A stretch of DNA of 11,846 bases from an uncultured Lachnospiraceae bacterium. Lineage in GTDB: Bacteria; Bacillota; Clostridia; Lachnospirales; Lachnospiraceae. Position numbers and translations under genes: made by a program. Below are positions 1-7,153 of this stretch, piece after piece. Within the stretch, counting starts at the first letter, position 1. Each line of letters begins with the position of its first letter. The DNA lies in NCBI GenBank assembly GCA_910577445.1, contig CAJTMZ010000120.1, forward strand, positions 1 through 11,846, read 5' to 3'. The notes below the pieces were generated by a model. It was not told the DNA's origin, made no database searches, and was given only the letters and a program-made list of their open reading frames with translations.

Positions 1-284
1 TATATAGTGACAAACTGCGTCTTTCCGTGTTAGACTTAACTCGTATAGATTTAGCTTCAAAGGAAGATAAACACTATCATATAGATTATTGGGCGTCTCT
101 TTTTAAGGCAGAAAAATCATCTCTCCCATTGAAATCCGTTCCGAATCGCTATACAATGGATACTGCCTGTGCAATACTTGAGAATATGTGCAAAAGCACT
201 GCCAAAAACGTTCAGGGCATTTTACAATTGAAAGGAAAGGAGTTCGTTTATGAAAATCATATTTGTCCGTCACGGCGAACCTGA
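1..284 (+). CDS. Rpn-type PD-(D/E)XK nuclease family 'transposase', 3' end only, possibly degraded
   Basis: The frame is already open at the window edge (codons from base 3), so the 5' part and any catalytic residues lie outside. The visible stretch near the start (YSDKLRLSVLDLTRIDLAS, then EEDK-like and DYWASLFKAE) resembles the conserved C-terminal segment of Rpn family recombination-promoting nucleases, often annotated as transposases in Lachnospiraceae; this is recognition from memory. The last 40 or so residues no longer look like the family. The frame runs 35 bases into the next gene and stops at 282-284. Reading frame 2 instead ends in a TGA that overlaps the phosphatase ATG (ATGA, 250-253), so a frameshift in the tail is possible. 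Family members usually occur as scattered, decaying copies. It could be a genuine short variant; the family call is moderate and intactness is unknown. Confidence 0.45.
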   Translation, partial: YSDKLRLSVLDLTRIDLASKEDKHYHIDYWASLFKAEKSSLPLKSVPNRYTMDTACAILENMCKSTAKNVQGILQLKGKEFVYENHICPSRRT

Positions 285-1035
285 CTATGCAAATGACTCT
301 TTGACAGAAAAAGGCTGGCGGGAGGCCAAATGTCTGGCAGAACGCATCAGCAAATGGAAAGTCACTGATTTTTACTGTTCCCCTTTAGGCCGCGCGAGGG
401 ATACCGCATCCCCCACCTTGCAGAAAATGAACCGCGAGGCCGTCACTTTAGACTGGATGAAGGAATTTTCCTATCCTATTGACGACCCTGTTACCGGAAG
501 ACATGGCGTTCCGTGGGATTTCGTTCCTTCCTATTGGAGCGGTAATCCTCTTATGACAACCGGGACACAATGGGTGGACGCCGATATCATGCAGCAGAAT
601 CCTGAGATAAAAAGCCAGTTTGAAAACGTATGTAGAAATCTGGATGAATTTCTGGCTTCTTACGGTTATGTAAGAAAGCAGAATTACTACCTTGTCCCCG
701 AAATGGAGGAGCGCTTTATTTCGCAGACCGTGGCTCCGGGCAATGTCCGCTCTATAGACAGGCTTCCCGACGACAGCAACGAACCTGTGATTGTCATATT
801 CTGCCATCTGGGAATTACCTGTCTGGTTCTCTCCCATCTGCTGAATATCCCTTTTCCTCTGCTGACTCATGGATTTTTCCTTCCGCCATCAAGCATTACC
901 ATACTTTCCAGTGAAAGGCGATGGGAAAAGGAAGCCTACTTCAGAGTGCAGGCAATAGGCGACGTTCACCATCTTCATGCAAACGCGGAGCCGCTCTCAC
1001 CGGCCGGTTCTTTTGCAACGCCTTTTCCGGGATAG
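250..1035 (+). CDS. histidine phosphatase family protein (phosphoglycerate mutase-like)
   Basis: 261 aa, cytosolic, with no signal peptide or membrane segment. The start is fixed by AAAGGAG at 236-242, 7 nt before the ATG. Family hallmarks are visible: the N-terminal VRHGEP motif (Arg7, catalytic His8, Gly9), LTEKGWREA at 18-26, CSPLGRARDTA at 43-53 with the phosphate-binding Arg48, a candidate acid Glu72, and the second His186 in IFCHLGIT. These support phosphomonoesterase or mutase chemistry through a phosphohistidine. About 75 residues between Glu72 and the second half are longer than in minimal alpha-ribazole or phosphoglycerate phosphatases and probably form a substrate-specific cap. The substrate cannot be told from sequence. 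It is a lone gene facing a convergent neighbour; no biosynthetic cluster argues for a particular pathway. Confidence 0.85.
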   Translation: MKIIFVRHGEPDYANDSLTEKGWREAKCLAERISKWKVTDFYCSPLGRARDTASPTLQKMNREAVTLDWMKEFSYPIDDPVTGRHGVPWDFVPSYWSGNPLMTTGTQWVDADIMQQNPEIKSQFENVCRNLDEFLASYGYVRKQNYYLVPEMEERFISQTVAPGNVRSIDRLPDDSNEPVIVIFCHLGITCLVLSHLLNIPFPLLTHGFFLPPSSITILSSERRWEKEAYFRVQAIGDVHHLHANAEPLSPAGSFATPFPG

Positions 1036-1047
1036 AATTATTAAAAA

Positions 1048-1088
1048 ACAGGCTTACGCGGGAATTTTGTTTCCTGATGTAAGCCTGT
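1048..1088 (-). terminator. Rho-independent terminator between convergent genes
   Basis: A 10-bp perfect stem (1048-1057 with 1079-1088) has a secondary GGAA/TTCC pairing inside its loop. Read on the minus strand it is followed directly by TTTTTT (1043-1048 on the plus strand), which is a good fit for ending the DUF4869/ATPase transcript. On the plus strand only CTTGTACTTT follows, so it may work less well for the phosphatase gene. Confidence 0.8.
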
Positions 1089-1103
1089 CTTGTACTTTCA
1101 TTT

Positions 1104-2078
1104 CTATGCCTGTTCGTTCCAGTTTATATATTCCATTACCTTTATAATCGACTGTTTTGTCTTTTCGTGCAGATAAGCCTTATTCAGCTTATTCTTATGG
1201 TATTTCAAATAAGAATTTTGCGTTAGTTCTGTCAAAAGCGTTGTGAAAAAACGTTCCCAGCTTAAATAATCCTGGCTTTCGATAAAATCTTCCGGATGAT
1301 TTAATATATCCTGTACTATTCTCCCACCAATTATTCCGGATTTTAGTATTATCCATTCAAATGACTCTGGAAGATAGCATTTTACTGCAGGTTTACTGCG
1401 CATAAGCTGATATAGTTCGTTCATCTCCGAACCAATAGCCGCACCGTCTGCAACCACAAGAACCGATTCTTTTCCCAGTTTGTTTATTTCTGTTTTCAGC
1501 TTTGATTTTCCGCCCGCGCTGATACAGGCGGTCCCATTTTTTTCACAAATCTCAGAAAAAAATTCATAGCCGGAATTGGAATCCTCTACTACCACGCTTT
1601 CCGGCCTTATTTTGGGGGAGAATGATTCTGTACTGTAAATACGATACAATTCGTTATAGGTTTTCTTAAGGTTATGATATTTTCCGGATGTATGGATACC
1701 GTAAATTTCATCCACTGAATACGGCAGATTTGGCAAATCCTCTCTTGTTATAATTACAAAATAATTATCTGAAGCTTGCACTTTTGCGGCAAACTCCTGC
1801 GATTTCACAAATTTATTTTCTTCATCCAGAAAGATAATATGCTTATGAATATTGGGCAGAATAAGATTCCAATCATTTCCGCTAAGCGTCCGGCATGGCC
1901 GCTGACAAAAAACCTCCACACCCGAGCTTTCTCCGAGAGTCGACGCCTGTTCCAGAAGATTGATTAATTTTGTCTTTCCTGTTGCGCTGTCTCCGCGGAT
2001 AATTGTAATATTTCGACGTATATCCAACTCATAACGCAGTTTATTATTCTGCACTACAATATGATATTTACCTTTCAT
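1104..2078 (-). CDS. P-loop ATPase with a possible TOPRIM-like C-terminal half, function unknown
   Basis: 324 aa. The Walker A motif is GDSATGKT at 29-36, preceded by hydrophobic ITIIR. A Walker B-like strand is HIIFLDEE at 80-87 (Asp85, Glu86). The second half has VVVEDSNSGYEFF (162-174, Glu165), ISAGGKSKL (186-194) and SVLVVADGAAIG (205-216, Asp211). The order Glu, then GKS, then an acidic strand end is reminiscent of TOPRIM domains in OLD-type ATPase-nucleases, but a classic DxD is not evident, so this is inference only. ESFEWIILKSG at 238-248 looks like a strongly conserved block. The start is supported by AAAGGAG at 2088-2094, inside the 3' end of the DUF4869 gene; the stop-to-start gap is 3 nt, implying translational coupling. 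I recall similar proteins annotated as hypothetical, or doubtfully as 'translation initiation factor', in Clostridia. No function is assigned. Confidence 0.75.
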   Translation of the reverse strand: MKGKYHIVVQNNKLRYELDIRRNITIIRGDSATGKTKLINLLEQASTLGESSGVEVFCQRPCRTLSGNDWNLILPNIHKHIIFLDEENKFVKSQEFAAKVQASDNYFVIITREDLPNLPYSVDEIYGIHTSGKYHNLKKTYNELYRIYSTESFSPKIRPESVVVEDSNSGYEFFSEICEKNGTACISAGGKSKLKTEINKLGKESVLVVADGAAIGSEMNELYQLMRSKPAVKCYLPESFEWIILKSGIIGGRIVQDILNHPEDFIESQDYLSWERFFTTLLTELTQNSYLKYHKNKLNKAYLHEKTKQSIIKVMEYINWNEQA

Positions 2079-2081
2079 AAA

Positions 2082-2531
2082 TCAACGCTCCTTTATTTTG
2101 AGTGCCTCCTGCAAATATTCCTCATAATTGTGAACAGTTACCCCTGTATTAAGCATAACAGCCTCAAAAATCGGCACGGAGCTAAAGTCCATCACATGAT
2201 GCAGATTAATAGTCAAATCTTCCATTCTTCCCAGTTCCGCAATCCATTTTGCACAATTATCCCCACAGGAAGATGCGTTAAAAATCCTGCCGCTCCTGTC
2301 AAAAGCCATCAAAATTAATGTTTTGACACCGCCGGAAATCTCTTTTGTGGAAATGGGACCAAGCACCGGACTTTGAATCAGATGTGTACCGATTACATCA
2401 GATTTATCGATATCTTTAATCATTTTAACCGACAAAGGAGCGGTAATCCATTCGTCCTCATATCGATTGTCAAAATAGGTAGGGGGATGGTACACAGCAT
2501 TTTCCACATCTCCAAATACAATTTTAAGCAT
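2082..2531 (-). CDS. DUF4869 domain-containing protein
   Basis: 149 aa, soluble, with no signal peptide. The sequence matches my memory of DUF4869 proteins of gut Clostridia: N-terminal LKIVFG and YFDNRYEDEWIT (19-30), central PVLGPIS and GGVKTLILMAFD (67-78), then SCGDNCAKWI (88-97) with two cysteines, and a C-terminal HHVMDF (111-116). The whole domain is filled, so the gene appears intact. The ATG at 2531 has an AAGGAG-type ribosome binding site just upstream. It is the first gene of a tight pair with the P-loop ATPase. The molecular function is unknown. The paired Cys/Asp block (CGDNC) could bind a metal or be catalytic, but nothing in the sequence proves it. Confidence 0.7.
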   Translation of the reverse strand: MLKIVFGDVENAVYHPPTYFDNRYEDEWITAPLSVKMIKDIDKSDVIGTHLIQSPVLGPISTKEISGGVKTLILMAFDRSGRIFNASSCGDNCAKWIAELGRMEDLTINLHHVMDFSSVPIFEAVMLNTGVTVHNYEEYLQEALKIKER

Positions 2532-2552
2532 TGTTCTTTTCTCCTTTTTTCA

Positions 2553-2585
2553 AAAAGGCTATACCTGTTACCGGCATAGCCTTTT
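2553..2585 (-). terminator. Rho-independent terminator or leader hairpin upstream of the DUF4869 gene
   Basis: A perfect 10-bp stem (2553-2562 with 2576-2585) with a 13-nt loop. On the minus strand it ends in CCTTTTTG, a plausible U-tract. It most simply terminates the foldase transcript, which stops at 2675. The AAGGAG of the DUF4869 gene follows at once, leaving no room for a promoter between hairpin and gene, so the hairpin must also lie in any mRNA that starts upstream. Confidence 0.7.
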
Positions 2586-2674
2586 AAAATCCAAAATGCA
2601 TTCTTATCTGTTTTTATTCATGCGTTCTTCTGTGTTATCTTGCATCCCTGCTGTCAGCATCGTATAGCGCCGAT

Positions 2675-4030
2675 TTATTCGTCCGCTTTTTCAGCAGAAG
2701 CCTCCCCGTCAGCAGCAGTGTCCTCTCCTTCGTTTTCCCCGCCGCTTTCAGCCTCTGCGTCTGCATCAGAACTTTCTGTCCTGTCAATGGTAAGATACTT
2801 CAATTCACCTTTAACATCAACCACCTGACACGCTTCCATAAGCCCGGCCACATACTCGGAAGCCCTCTCGGAGGCTATGGTGTTTGCAATATTTTCATTG
2901 TCCGCCTCGTCAAAGTATCTCTTTACAAATTCCACGACATAGTACTGGTGGGTGTTTTCATCCGCGAGGACAGTGATATCGCCTTCTTTGCGGCCTTCTT
3001 CGTAAAGCCATCCCGATATCGCAGTGGAAATACCGGAAAAATACCTTCCTTCTGTAAGGCTGTATTCCGATTCCGCATCCTCATAATTTGCCTTGGCATC
3101 CTCAGAAGCGTTTTCAACGCAGAGCGCTTCAAAATCCTCACCGCCCTTACGCGCCTCCATCATGGCATTGGCTTTTCCTTCCAGTTCTTTCATAGCGTCG
3201 GATATGGCGGCTTCGTCCGCATCGTCTGCAAGCTCCGCCGTAAAAATGAAGCTTCTGTAGTCAACCTTATCATAATCCAGCTTATGTTCATCGTAATAAG
3301 CGCTGACTTCCTCGTCGGATGCCGCATTTTCTTCGAGCAGATGACTGTAGTATGCGCTTGCGAGCAGATTTTCCCTGACGAAGGATTCTATATTTTTCTG
3401 TGTCGCGTATTCGCCAAAGTTCTGTTTGCAGTATTCCTTAACGCTCACTCCCGCATTGTCTGCATAGAACTGAAGACTGTTTAAAAAGTTATCATAGTCC
3501 TCGGTATCGTCGTAGGTAAAGCCCTTTTCGCCGGCGTCCTTTACCATAACTTTAGTCTGCTTAATCTGCTCCACAGCCATTTCGTCAAACATATCCTTCC
3601 AGGTCATATCCTCCGAATACTGCTGTTTATCAAAATCAGAAGAAGTGTCAAGTCCCATATAAGGCATAAGGGATGAATAAGTCGTCAAATAATTATTGAC
3701 AGCAGAATTATAATAATAATCATACTCAAGCTGTGTCAGTTCATGGTCGCCCACTTTAACGTACGCGCCGTTCAGCGCCGAATTTTTCCGGACAACGGAT
3801 GTTCCTATGGAAAGCGCCGCTGCAAGCACCACCACGGCGCAGACCGAAAAGGCCGTTATTTTAGCGATTTTATCCTGACGCGCTTCCTTAATCTTCTGCT
3901 GCTTTCTGGCTTCTATTTTCCGGTCGTATTTTGTCTGTACCTTTTCTCCTGTCTTTGCTTCCGGCATATTTTTCCCGGCAGTATGCTGTGCATTCTGCTG
4001 TGTTTTCTTACCGGCTTCCTGTTGTGCCAT
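2675..4030 (-). CDS. membrane-anchored SurA/PrsA-like peptidylprolyl isomerase family protein
   Basis: 451 aa. Order: a hydrophilic, strongly basic cytoplasmic N-terminus (1-56), one transmembrane segment (about 57-80, IAKITAFSVCAVVVLAAALS), then a large extracytoplasmic domain. A SurA_N-like chaperone region spans about 90-240. A PpiC/parvulin-like region follows at about 245-400, with YRSFIF, GGEDFEALCVENASED and GWLYEEGRKEGDITVL as parvulin-like landmarks. The isomerase signature looks degenerate, so it may act mainly as a chaperone for exported proteins. No lipobox is present, so it is a signal-anchor protein rather than a PrsA lipoprotein. The last 30 or so residues are an Asp/Glu/Ala/Ser-rich acidic tail. 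The start has GAGGAGG about 10 nt upstream. It lies 84 nt after leuD with its own promoter and a terminator behind it, so it is probably independent of the leucine genes. Confidence 0.7.
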   Translation of the reverse strand: MAQQEAGKKTQQNAQHTAGKNMPEAKTGEKVQTKYDRKIEARKQQKIKEARQDKIAKITAFSVCAVVVLAAALSIGTSVVRKNSALNGAYVKVGDHELTQLEYDYYYNSAVNNYLTTYSSLMPYMGLDTSSDFDKQQYSEDMTWKDMFDEMAVEQIKQTKVMVKDAGEKGFTYDDTEDYDNFLNSLQFYADNAGVSVKEYCKQNFGEYATQKNIESFVRENLLASAYYSHLLEENAASDEEVSAYYDEHKLDYDKVDYRSFIFTAELADDADEAAISDAMKELEGKANAMMEARKGGEDFEALCVENASEDAKANYEDAESEYSLTEGRYFSGISTAISGWLYEEGRKEGDITVLADENTHQYYVVEFVKRYFDEADNENIANTIASERASEYVAGLMEACQVVDVKGELKYLTIDRTESSDADAEAESGGENEGEDTAADGEASAEKADE

Positions 4031-4077
4031 CTGTAAATTTCCTCCTCACATAAAATCATCGGTATTACACCTTTTGC

Positions 4078-4086
4078 AGTATACCA
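4078..4086 (-). promoter_or_regulatory. extended -10 promoter for the foldase gene
   Basis: The minus strand reads TGGTATACT: an extended -10 TG dinucleotide, one base, then TATACT (4078-4083). No good -35 lies 16-18 nt upstream, as is usual for extended -10 promoters. Transcription would start near 4071, giving a leader of about 40 nt that contains the GAGGAGG site. Confidence 0.5.
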
Positions 4087-4114
4087 GCAAAATGTGTCCA
4101 TCCTGTGAATCTTG

Positions 4115-4603
4115 TTACCTCTGATTAATATAATTCACAAGTCCTTCTGCGTCAATGATTTTCTGCATAAATTCAGGAAATGCCTGGCCTTTAAACTCTG
4201 TGCCTTTCGTCAGGTTTCTGATGATGCCGGAGTCGAAATCAATTTCCACTTCGTCCCCTGCCTCGATTCCCTCTGAAGCCTCGGGGCATTCAATGATGGG
4301 AAGTCCGATGTTAATGGCGTTTCTGTAAAAAATCCGGGCAAATGTCTGTGCAATCACGCAGCTTACGCCCGCCGCTTTGATGGCAATAGGCGCATGTTCT
4401 CTGGAAGAACCGCAGCCAAAATTTTTGTCGGCTACGATGATGTCGCCCTTTTTCACATTTTTAATAAAATCTTTGTCAATATCTTCCATGCAGTGCAGCG
4501 CCAGCTCCGCCGGGTCGGAGGAGTTCAAATACCTTGCCGGAATAATTACGTCCGTATCCACATTGTCGCCATATTTAAAAACAATTCCTTTTGCTGCTTT
4601 CAT
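4115..4603 (-). CDS. leuD: 3-isopropylmalate dehydratase small subunit (archaeal-type LeuD)
   Basis: 162 aa from the ATG at 4603. The small swivelling-domain subunit joins LeuC to isomerise 2-isopropylmalate to 3-isopropylmalate in leucine synthesis. Visible motifs: DNVDTDVIIPARYLNSSDP (13-31), with the YLNSSDP stretch in the substrate-recognition loop region, and NFGCGSSREHAP (61-72), the family signature that contacts the substrate. The length fits the short archaeal/HacB-type LeuD (about 160-165 aa) rather than the 200-aa bacterial type. An in-frame GTG at 4621 would add six residues (MRKEGI), but GAGGG just before the ATG makes 4603 the better start. It lies 31 nt after leuC in the same unit. 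The related homoaconitase and citraconate/citramalate small subunits cannot be excluded by sequence alone, but the ilv/leu context favours LeuD. Confidence 0.93.
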   Translation of the reverse strand: MKAAKGIVFKYGDNVDTDVIIPARYLNSSDPAELALHCMEDIDKDFIKNVKKGDIIVADKNFGCGSSREHAPIAIKAAGVSCVIAQTFARIFYRNAINIGLPIIECPEASEGIEAGDEVEIDFDSGIIRNLTKGTEFKGQAFPEFMQKIIDAEGLVNYINQR

Positions 4604-4634
4604 AATTCCCTCTTTCCTCACTTTCCCACATCAA

Positions 4635-5900
4635 TCAGTTAAGCTGGCAGGGACAGGCAATTTTCCCAAGAACCGCGCTTGCCGCCGCAACTGCCGGGCT
4701 GGCCAGATAAATCTCCGAGTTTACATGTCCCATACGTCCCACAAAGTTACGGTTGGTGGTGGAAACGCATCTCTCGCCTTCCGCCAGAATCCCCATATAA
4801 CCGCCAAGACATGGTCCGCAGGTAGGGGTGCTTACCACCGCGCCCGCTTCAATGAATATTTTCAGAAGCCCTTCCTCCATGGCCTGCATATAAATGGCCT
4901 GGGTCGCCGGAATTACGATACAGCGCATTCCCTTTGCCACATGTCTGCCTTTCAAAATCTGTGCGGCGCTCCGCATGTCGTCGATTCTTCCGTTGGTGCA
5001 GGAGCCGATAACCACCTGGTCGATTTTGATATCCTCTTTTATCTCGTCAATGGTCTTTGTGTTTTCGGGAAGATGGGGAAAAGCGACGGTGGGACGAAGG
5101 CTGCTTAAATCAATGGTGTATTCCTCGTCGTAAACCGCGTCTTCATCCGCCTCATAAACGGTATATTCCTTTTGGGAATGTTCTTTCATATAGGCGATTG
5201 CCAAATCGTCCACCGGGAAAATGCCGTTTTTCCCGCCGGCCTCGATTGCCATGTTGGCGATGGTAAAGCGGTCGTCCATGGAAAGATTCCTGATTCCGTC
5301 CCCCGTAAATTCCATGGATTTGTAAAGTGCGCCGTCCACGCCAATCATACCGATGATATGTAAAATAACGTCCTTTCCGCTTACCCACTCTGCCGGTTTT
5401 CCGGTGAGGTTAAATTTGATGGCTGCGGGCACCTTGAACCATGCCTTGCCGGTAGCCATACCGGCGGCCATATCCGTGCTTCCCACCCCTGTGGAAAATG
5501 CGCCCAGAGCCCCGTAGGTGCAGGTGTGGGAATCCGCGCCGATAATCACATCGCCTGCCACTGTCAGCCCTTTTTCAGGGAGCAGCGCATGTTCGATTCC
5601 CATTTCACCGACCTCAAAGTAATTGGTAATTTGGTTGCGGTACGCAAACTCCCGCACGCATTTGCAGTGCTCTGCTGATTTAATATCCTTATTGGGGACG
5701 AAATGGTCAGGAACCAGAGCGATTTTATCCCGGTCAAACACACCGTCCACCTTCATTTTTTCCATTTCCTTAATGGCAACCGGGCTTGTGATATCGTTGC
5801 CCAGCACCAAATCCAAATCCGCTTCAATCAACTGCCCGGCTTCCACCTTATTAAGGCCCGCATGAGCCGCCAGTATTTTCTGAGTCATTGTCATTCCCAT
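4635..5900 (-). CDS. leuC: 3-isopropylmalate dehydratase large subunit (archaeal-type LeuC)
   Basis: 421 aa. Aconitase-family large subunit carrying the 4Fe-4S cluster that activates water in the isopropylmalate isomerase reaction with LeuD. The cluster cysteines are visible as Cys301 (VIGSCTNGR), Cys361 and Cys364 (TPTCGPCLGG). GADSHTCTYGALGAFSTGVGS begins at 121. The length and the MGMTMTQKILAAHAG N-terminus match the archaeal/HacA-like class. The frame stays open for 37 more codons upstream (to 6011), but that stretch runs into a terminator hairpin and has no family similarity. GGAGG lies 10 nt before the ATG at 5900, so I chose this start. leuC and leuD form a pair; leuA and leuB are not in this window. 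Confidence 0.95.
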   Translation of the reverse strand: MGMTMTQKILAAHAGLNKVEAGQLIEADLDLVLGNDITSPVAIKEMEKMKVDGVFDRDKIALVPDHFVPNKDIKSAEHCKCVREFAYRNQITNYFEVGEMGIEHALLPEKGLTVAGDVIIGADSHTCTYGALGAFSTGVGSTDMAAGMATGKAWFKVPAAIKFNLTGKPAEWVSGKDVILHIIGMIGVDGALYKSMEFTGDGIRNLSMDDRFTIANMAIEAGGKNGIFPVDDLAIAYMKEHSQKEYTVYEADEDAVYDEEYTIDLSSLRPTVAFPHLPENTKTIDEIKEDIKIDQVVIGSCTNGRIDDMRSAAQILKGRHVAKGMRCIVIPATQAIYMQAMEEGLLKIFIEAGAVVSTPTCGPCLGGYMGILAEGERCVSTTNRNFVGRMGHVNSEIYLASPAVAAASAVLGKIACPCQLN

Positions 5901-5999
5901 AAATCCATATCCTCCAAACACGGTTAATCGTGCAGAAAAATCCTTTCCCCCGGGCGTGTATTTAGCTGCATCGGAAAGTTTTGCCCGCACCGTATACAT

Positions 6000-6026
6000 A
6001 AAAAGCGGCAAATGTTGTTCTGCCGC
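6000..6026 (-). terminator. Rho-independent terminator after ilvC
   Basis: On the minus strand, GCGGCA pairs with TGCCGC (6021-6026 with 6005-6010) across a 10-nt loop and is followed by TTTTT (6000-6004). It sits 12 nt after the ilvC stop and about 100 nt before leuC. It would end the ilv transcript, or weaken it by partial read-through into leuCD. The remaining leader (5901-5999) has no promoter that I could identify with confidence. Confidence 0.65.
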
Positions 6027-6038
6027 CTTTTGTCCTTT

Positions 6039-7058
6039 TTAGTTATTAATCAGCTTGTCGCTTTCATTGTTCCAACTGTACAGTTTACGGATTTCTTTTC
6101 CCACCTGCTCTGACGGATGTTCTGCCGCAAGCTTTCTCATTGCCTTAAAGTGGGCCTGGCCGCCGGCGGGTGACATATCCAGAAGGAAATCCTTTGCAAA
6201 AGAGCCGTCCTGAATGTCTTTCAAAATCTTTTTCATGGTCTTTTTGGTTTCCTCTGTGATAATCTTAGGGCCGGTAATATAATCGCCGTATTCGGCTGTG
6301 TTGGAAATGGAATATCTCATTCCCTCGAAGCCTGACTGGTAAATCAGGTCTACAATCAGCTTCATCTCGTGAATACATTCAAAGTAAGCGTTTCTCGCAT
6401 CGTAGCCTGCTTCCGTTAAGGTCTCAAATCCAGCCTGCATCAGCGCGCATACACCGCCGCACAGAACCGCCTGCTCGCCGAACAAATCCGTCTCTGTCTC
6501 TGTCCTGAAGGTGGTCTCCAAAACCCCTGCTCTTGCGCCTCCGATGGCAAGGGCGTAAGCAAGAGCCTTGTCAAGCGCTTTGCCTGTTGCGTCCTGGTGA
6601 ACGGCTACCAGACAGGGAACGCCTTTTCCGGCCTGATACTCGCTTCTTACGGTGTGGCCCGGTCCTTTGGGCGCAATCATGGTAACGTCAACGTTCTTCG
6701 GCGGTACAATCTGTCCGAAATGAATATTGAAGCCGTGGGCAAACATCAGCATATTTCCCTCTTCCAGATTGGGTTCAATATCTTTCTTATACATGGACGC
6801 CTGAAGTTCATCATTAATCAGAATCATAATAACGTCCGCTTTTTTGGCCGCTTCCGCCGCCGTATATACCTCAAATCCCTGCGCCTCGGCCTTCGCCCAG
6901 GACTTTGAGCCCTCGTAAAGCCCGATAATCACGTGGCAGCCTGATTCCTTTGCGTTTAAAGCGTGCGCATGTCCCTGGCTTCCGTAACCGATAACTGCGA
7001 TTGTTTTTCCTTCCAGCATGGAAAGGTTGCAATCCTCCTGATAATAAATATTTGCCAT
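6039..7058 (-). CDS. ilvC: ketol-acid reductoisomerase, class I
   Basis: 339 aa, the usual length of class I enzymes. It converts acetolactate or acetohydroxybutyrate to the dihydroxy acids of valine and isoleucine synthesis, using Mg2+ and NAD(P)H. The Rossmann motif is GYGSQGHAHALN at 24-35; the catalytic-loop AHGFNIHF is at 107-114; MIAPKGPGHTVR is at 127-138. The metal ligands appear as Asp191 and Glu195 (DLFGEQ) and Glu227 and Glu231, with ISNTAEYGDY at 251-260. The cofactor loop reads GLYEGSKSW at 46-54, with Tyr where many NADPH enzymes have Arg. GAGGAG before the ATG supports the start. It follows the second small-subunit gene by 95 nt and is followed by a terminator, so ilvN2-ilvC is probably one transcript. 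Confidence 0.97.
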   Translation of the reverse strand: MANIYYQEDCNLSMLEGKTIAVIGYGSQGHAHALNAKESGCHVIIGLYEGSKSWAKAEAQGFEVYTAAEAAKKADVIMILINDELQASMYKKDIEPNLEEGNMLMFAHGFNIHFGQIVPPKNVDVTMIAPKGPGHTVRSEYQAGKGVPCLVAVHQDATGKALDKALAYALAIGGARAGVLETTFRTETETDLFGEQAVLCGGVCALMQAGFETLTEAGYDARNAYFECIHEMKLIVDLIYQSGFEGMRYSISNTAEYGDYITGPKIITEETKKTMKKILKDIQDGSFAKDFLLDMSPAGGQAHFKAMRKLAAEHPSEQVGKEIRKLYSWNNESDKLINN

Positions 7059-7111
7059 CTCTGACTCCTCCTCTTTTTCCTGTTTCTAAACCATTCTTCC
7101 TATATTAAACG

Positions 7112-7131
7112 GATTTCCCAATCCGGAAATC
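7112..7131 (-). repeat. inverted repeat in the ilvN2-ilvC gap
   Basis: A 7-bp perfect inverted repeat, GATTTCC and GGAAATC, with a 6-nt spacer. On the minus strand it is directly preceded by TTGACA (7132-7137) and followed by TTTAATAT. It could be a weak attenuating hairpin before ilvC or an operator. The T-run is too poor to call a terminator, and the -35/-10 pair around it is 24 nt apart, too wide for a normal promoter. Confidence 0.4.
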
Positions 7132-7153
7132 TGTCAATATTGCAAAGCGTAAC

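Noticed and set aside
2948..3484. Plus-strand open frame (178 codons) inside the foldase gene
   Set aside because: It is antisense to a gene with a coherent domain order, a transmembrane segment and a good ribosome binding site; the Phe/Arg/Ile-rich translation is typical of a shadow frame.
4604..4621. GTG start of leuD at 4621
   Set aside because: The six extra residues translate the purine-rich ribosome binding site itself; the ATG at 4603 gives the family-typical start and length.
5901..6011. Longer leuC start (37 extra codons)
   Set aside because: The extension crosses the ilvC terminator hairpin and lacks family similarity; the GGAGG-spaced ATG at 5900 gives the standard LeuC N-terminus.
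7102..7137. Promoter TTGACA ... TAATAT before ilvC
   Set aside because: Both hexamers look good but are 24 nt apart, far from the 16-18 nt needed; I list only the inverted repeat.
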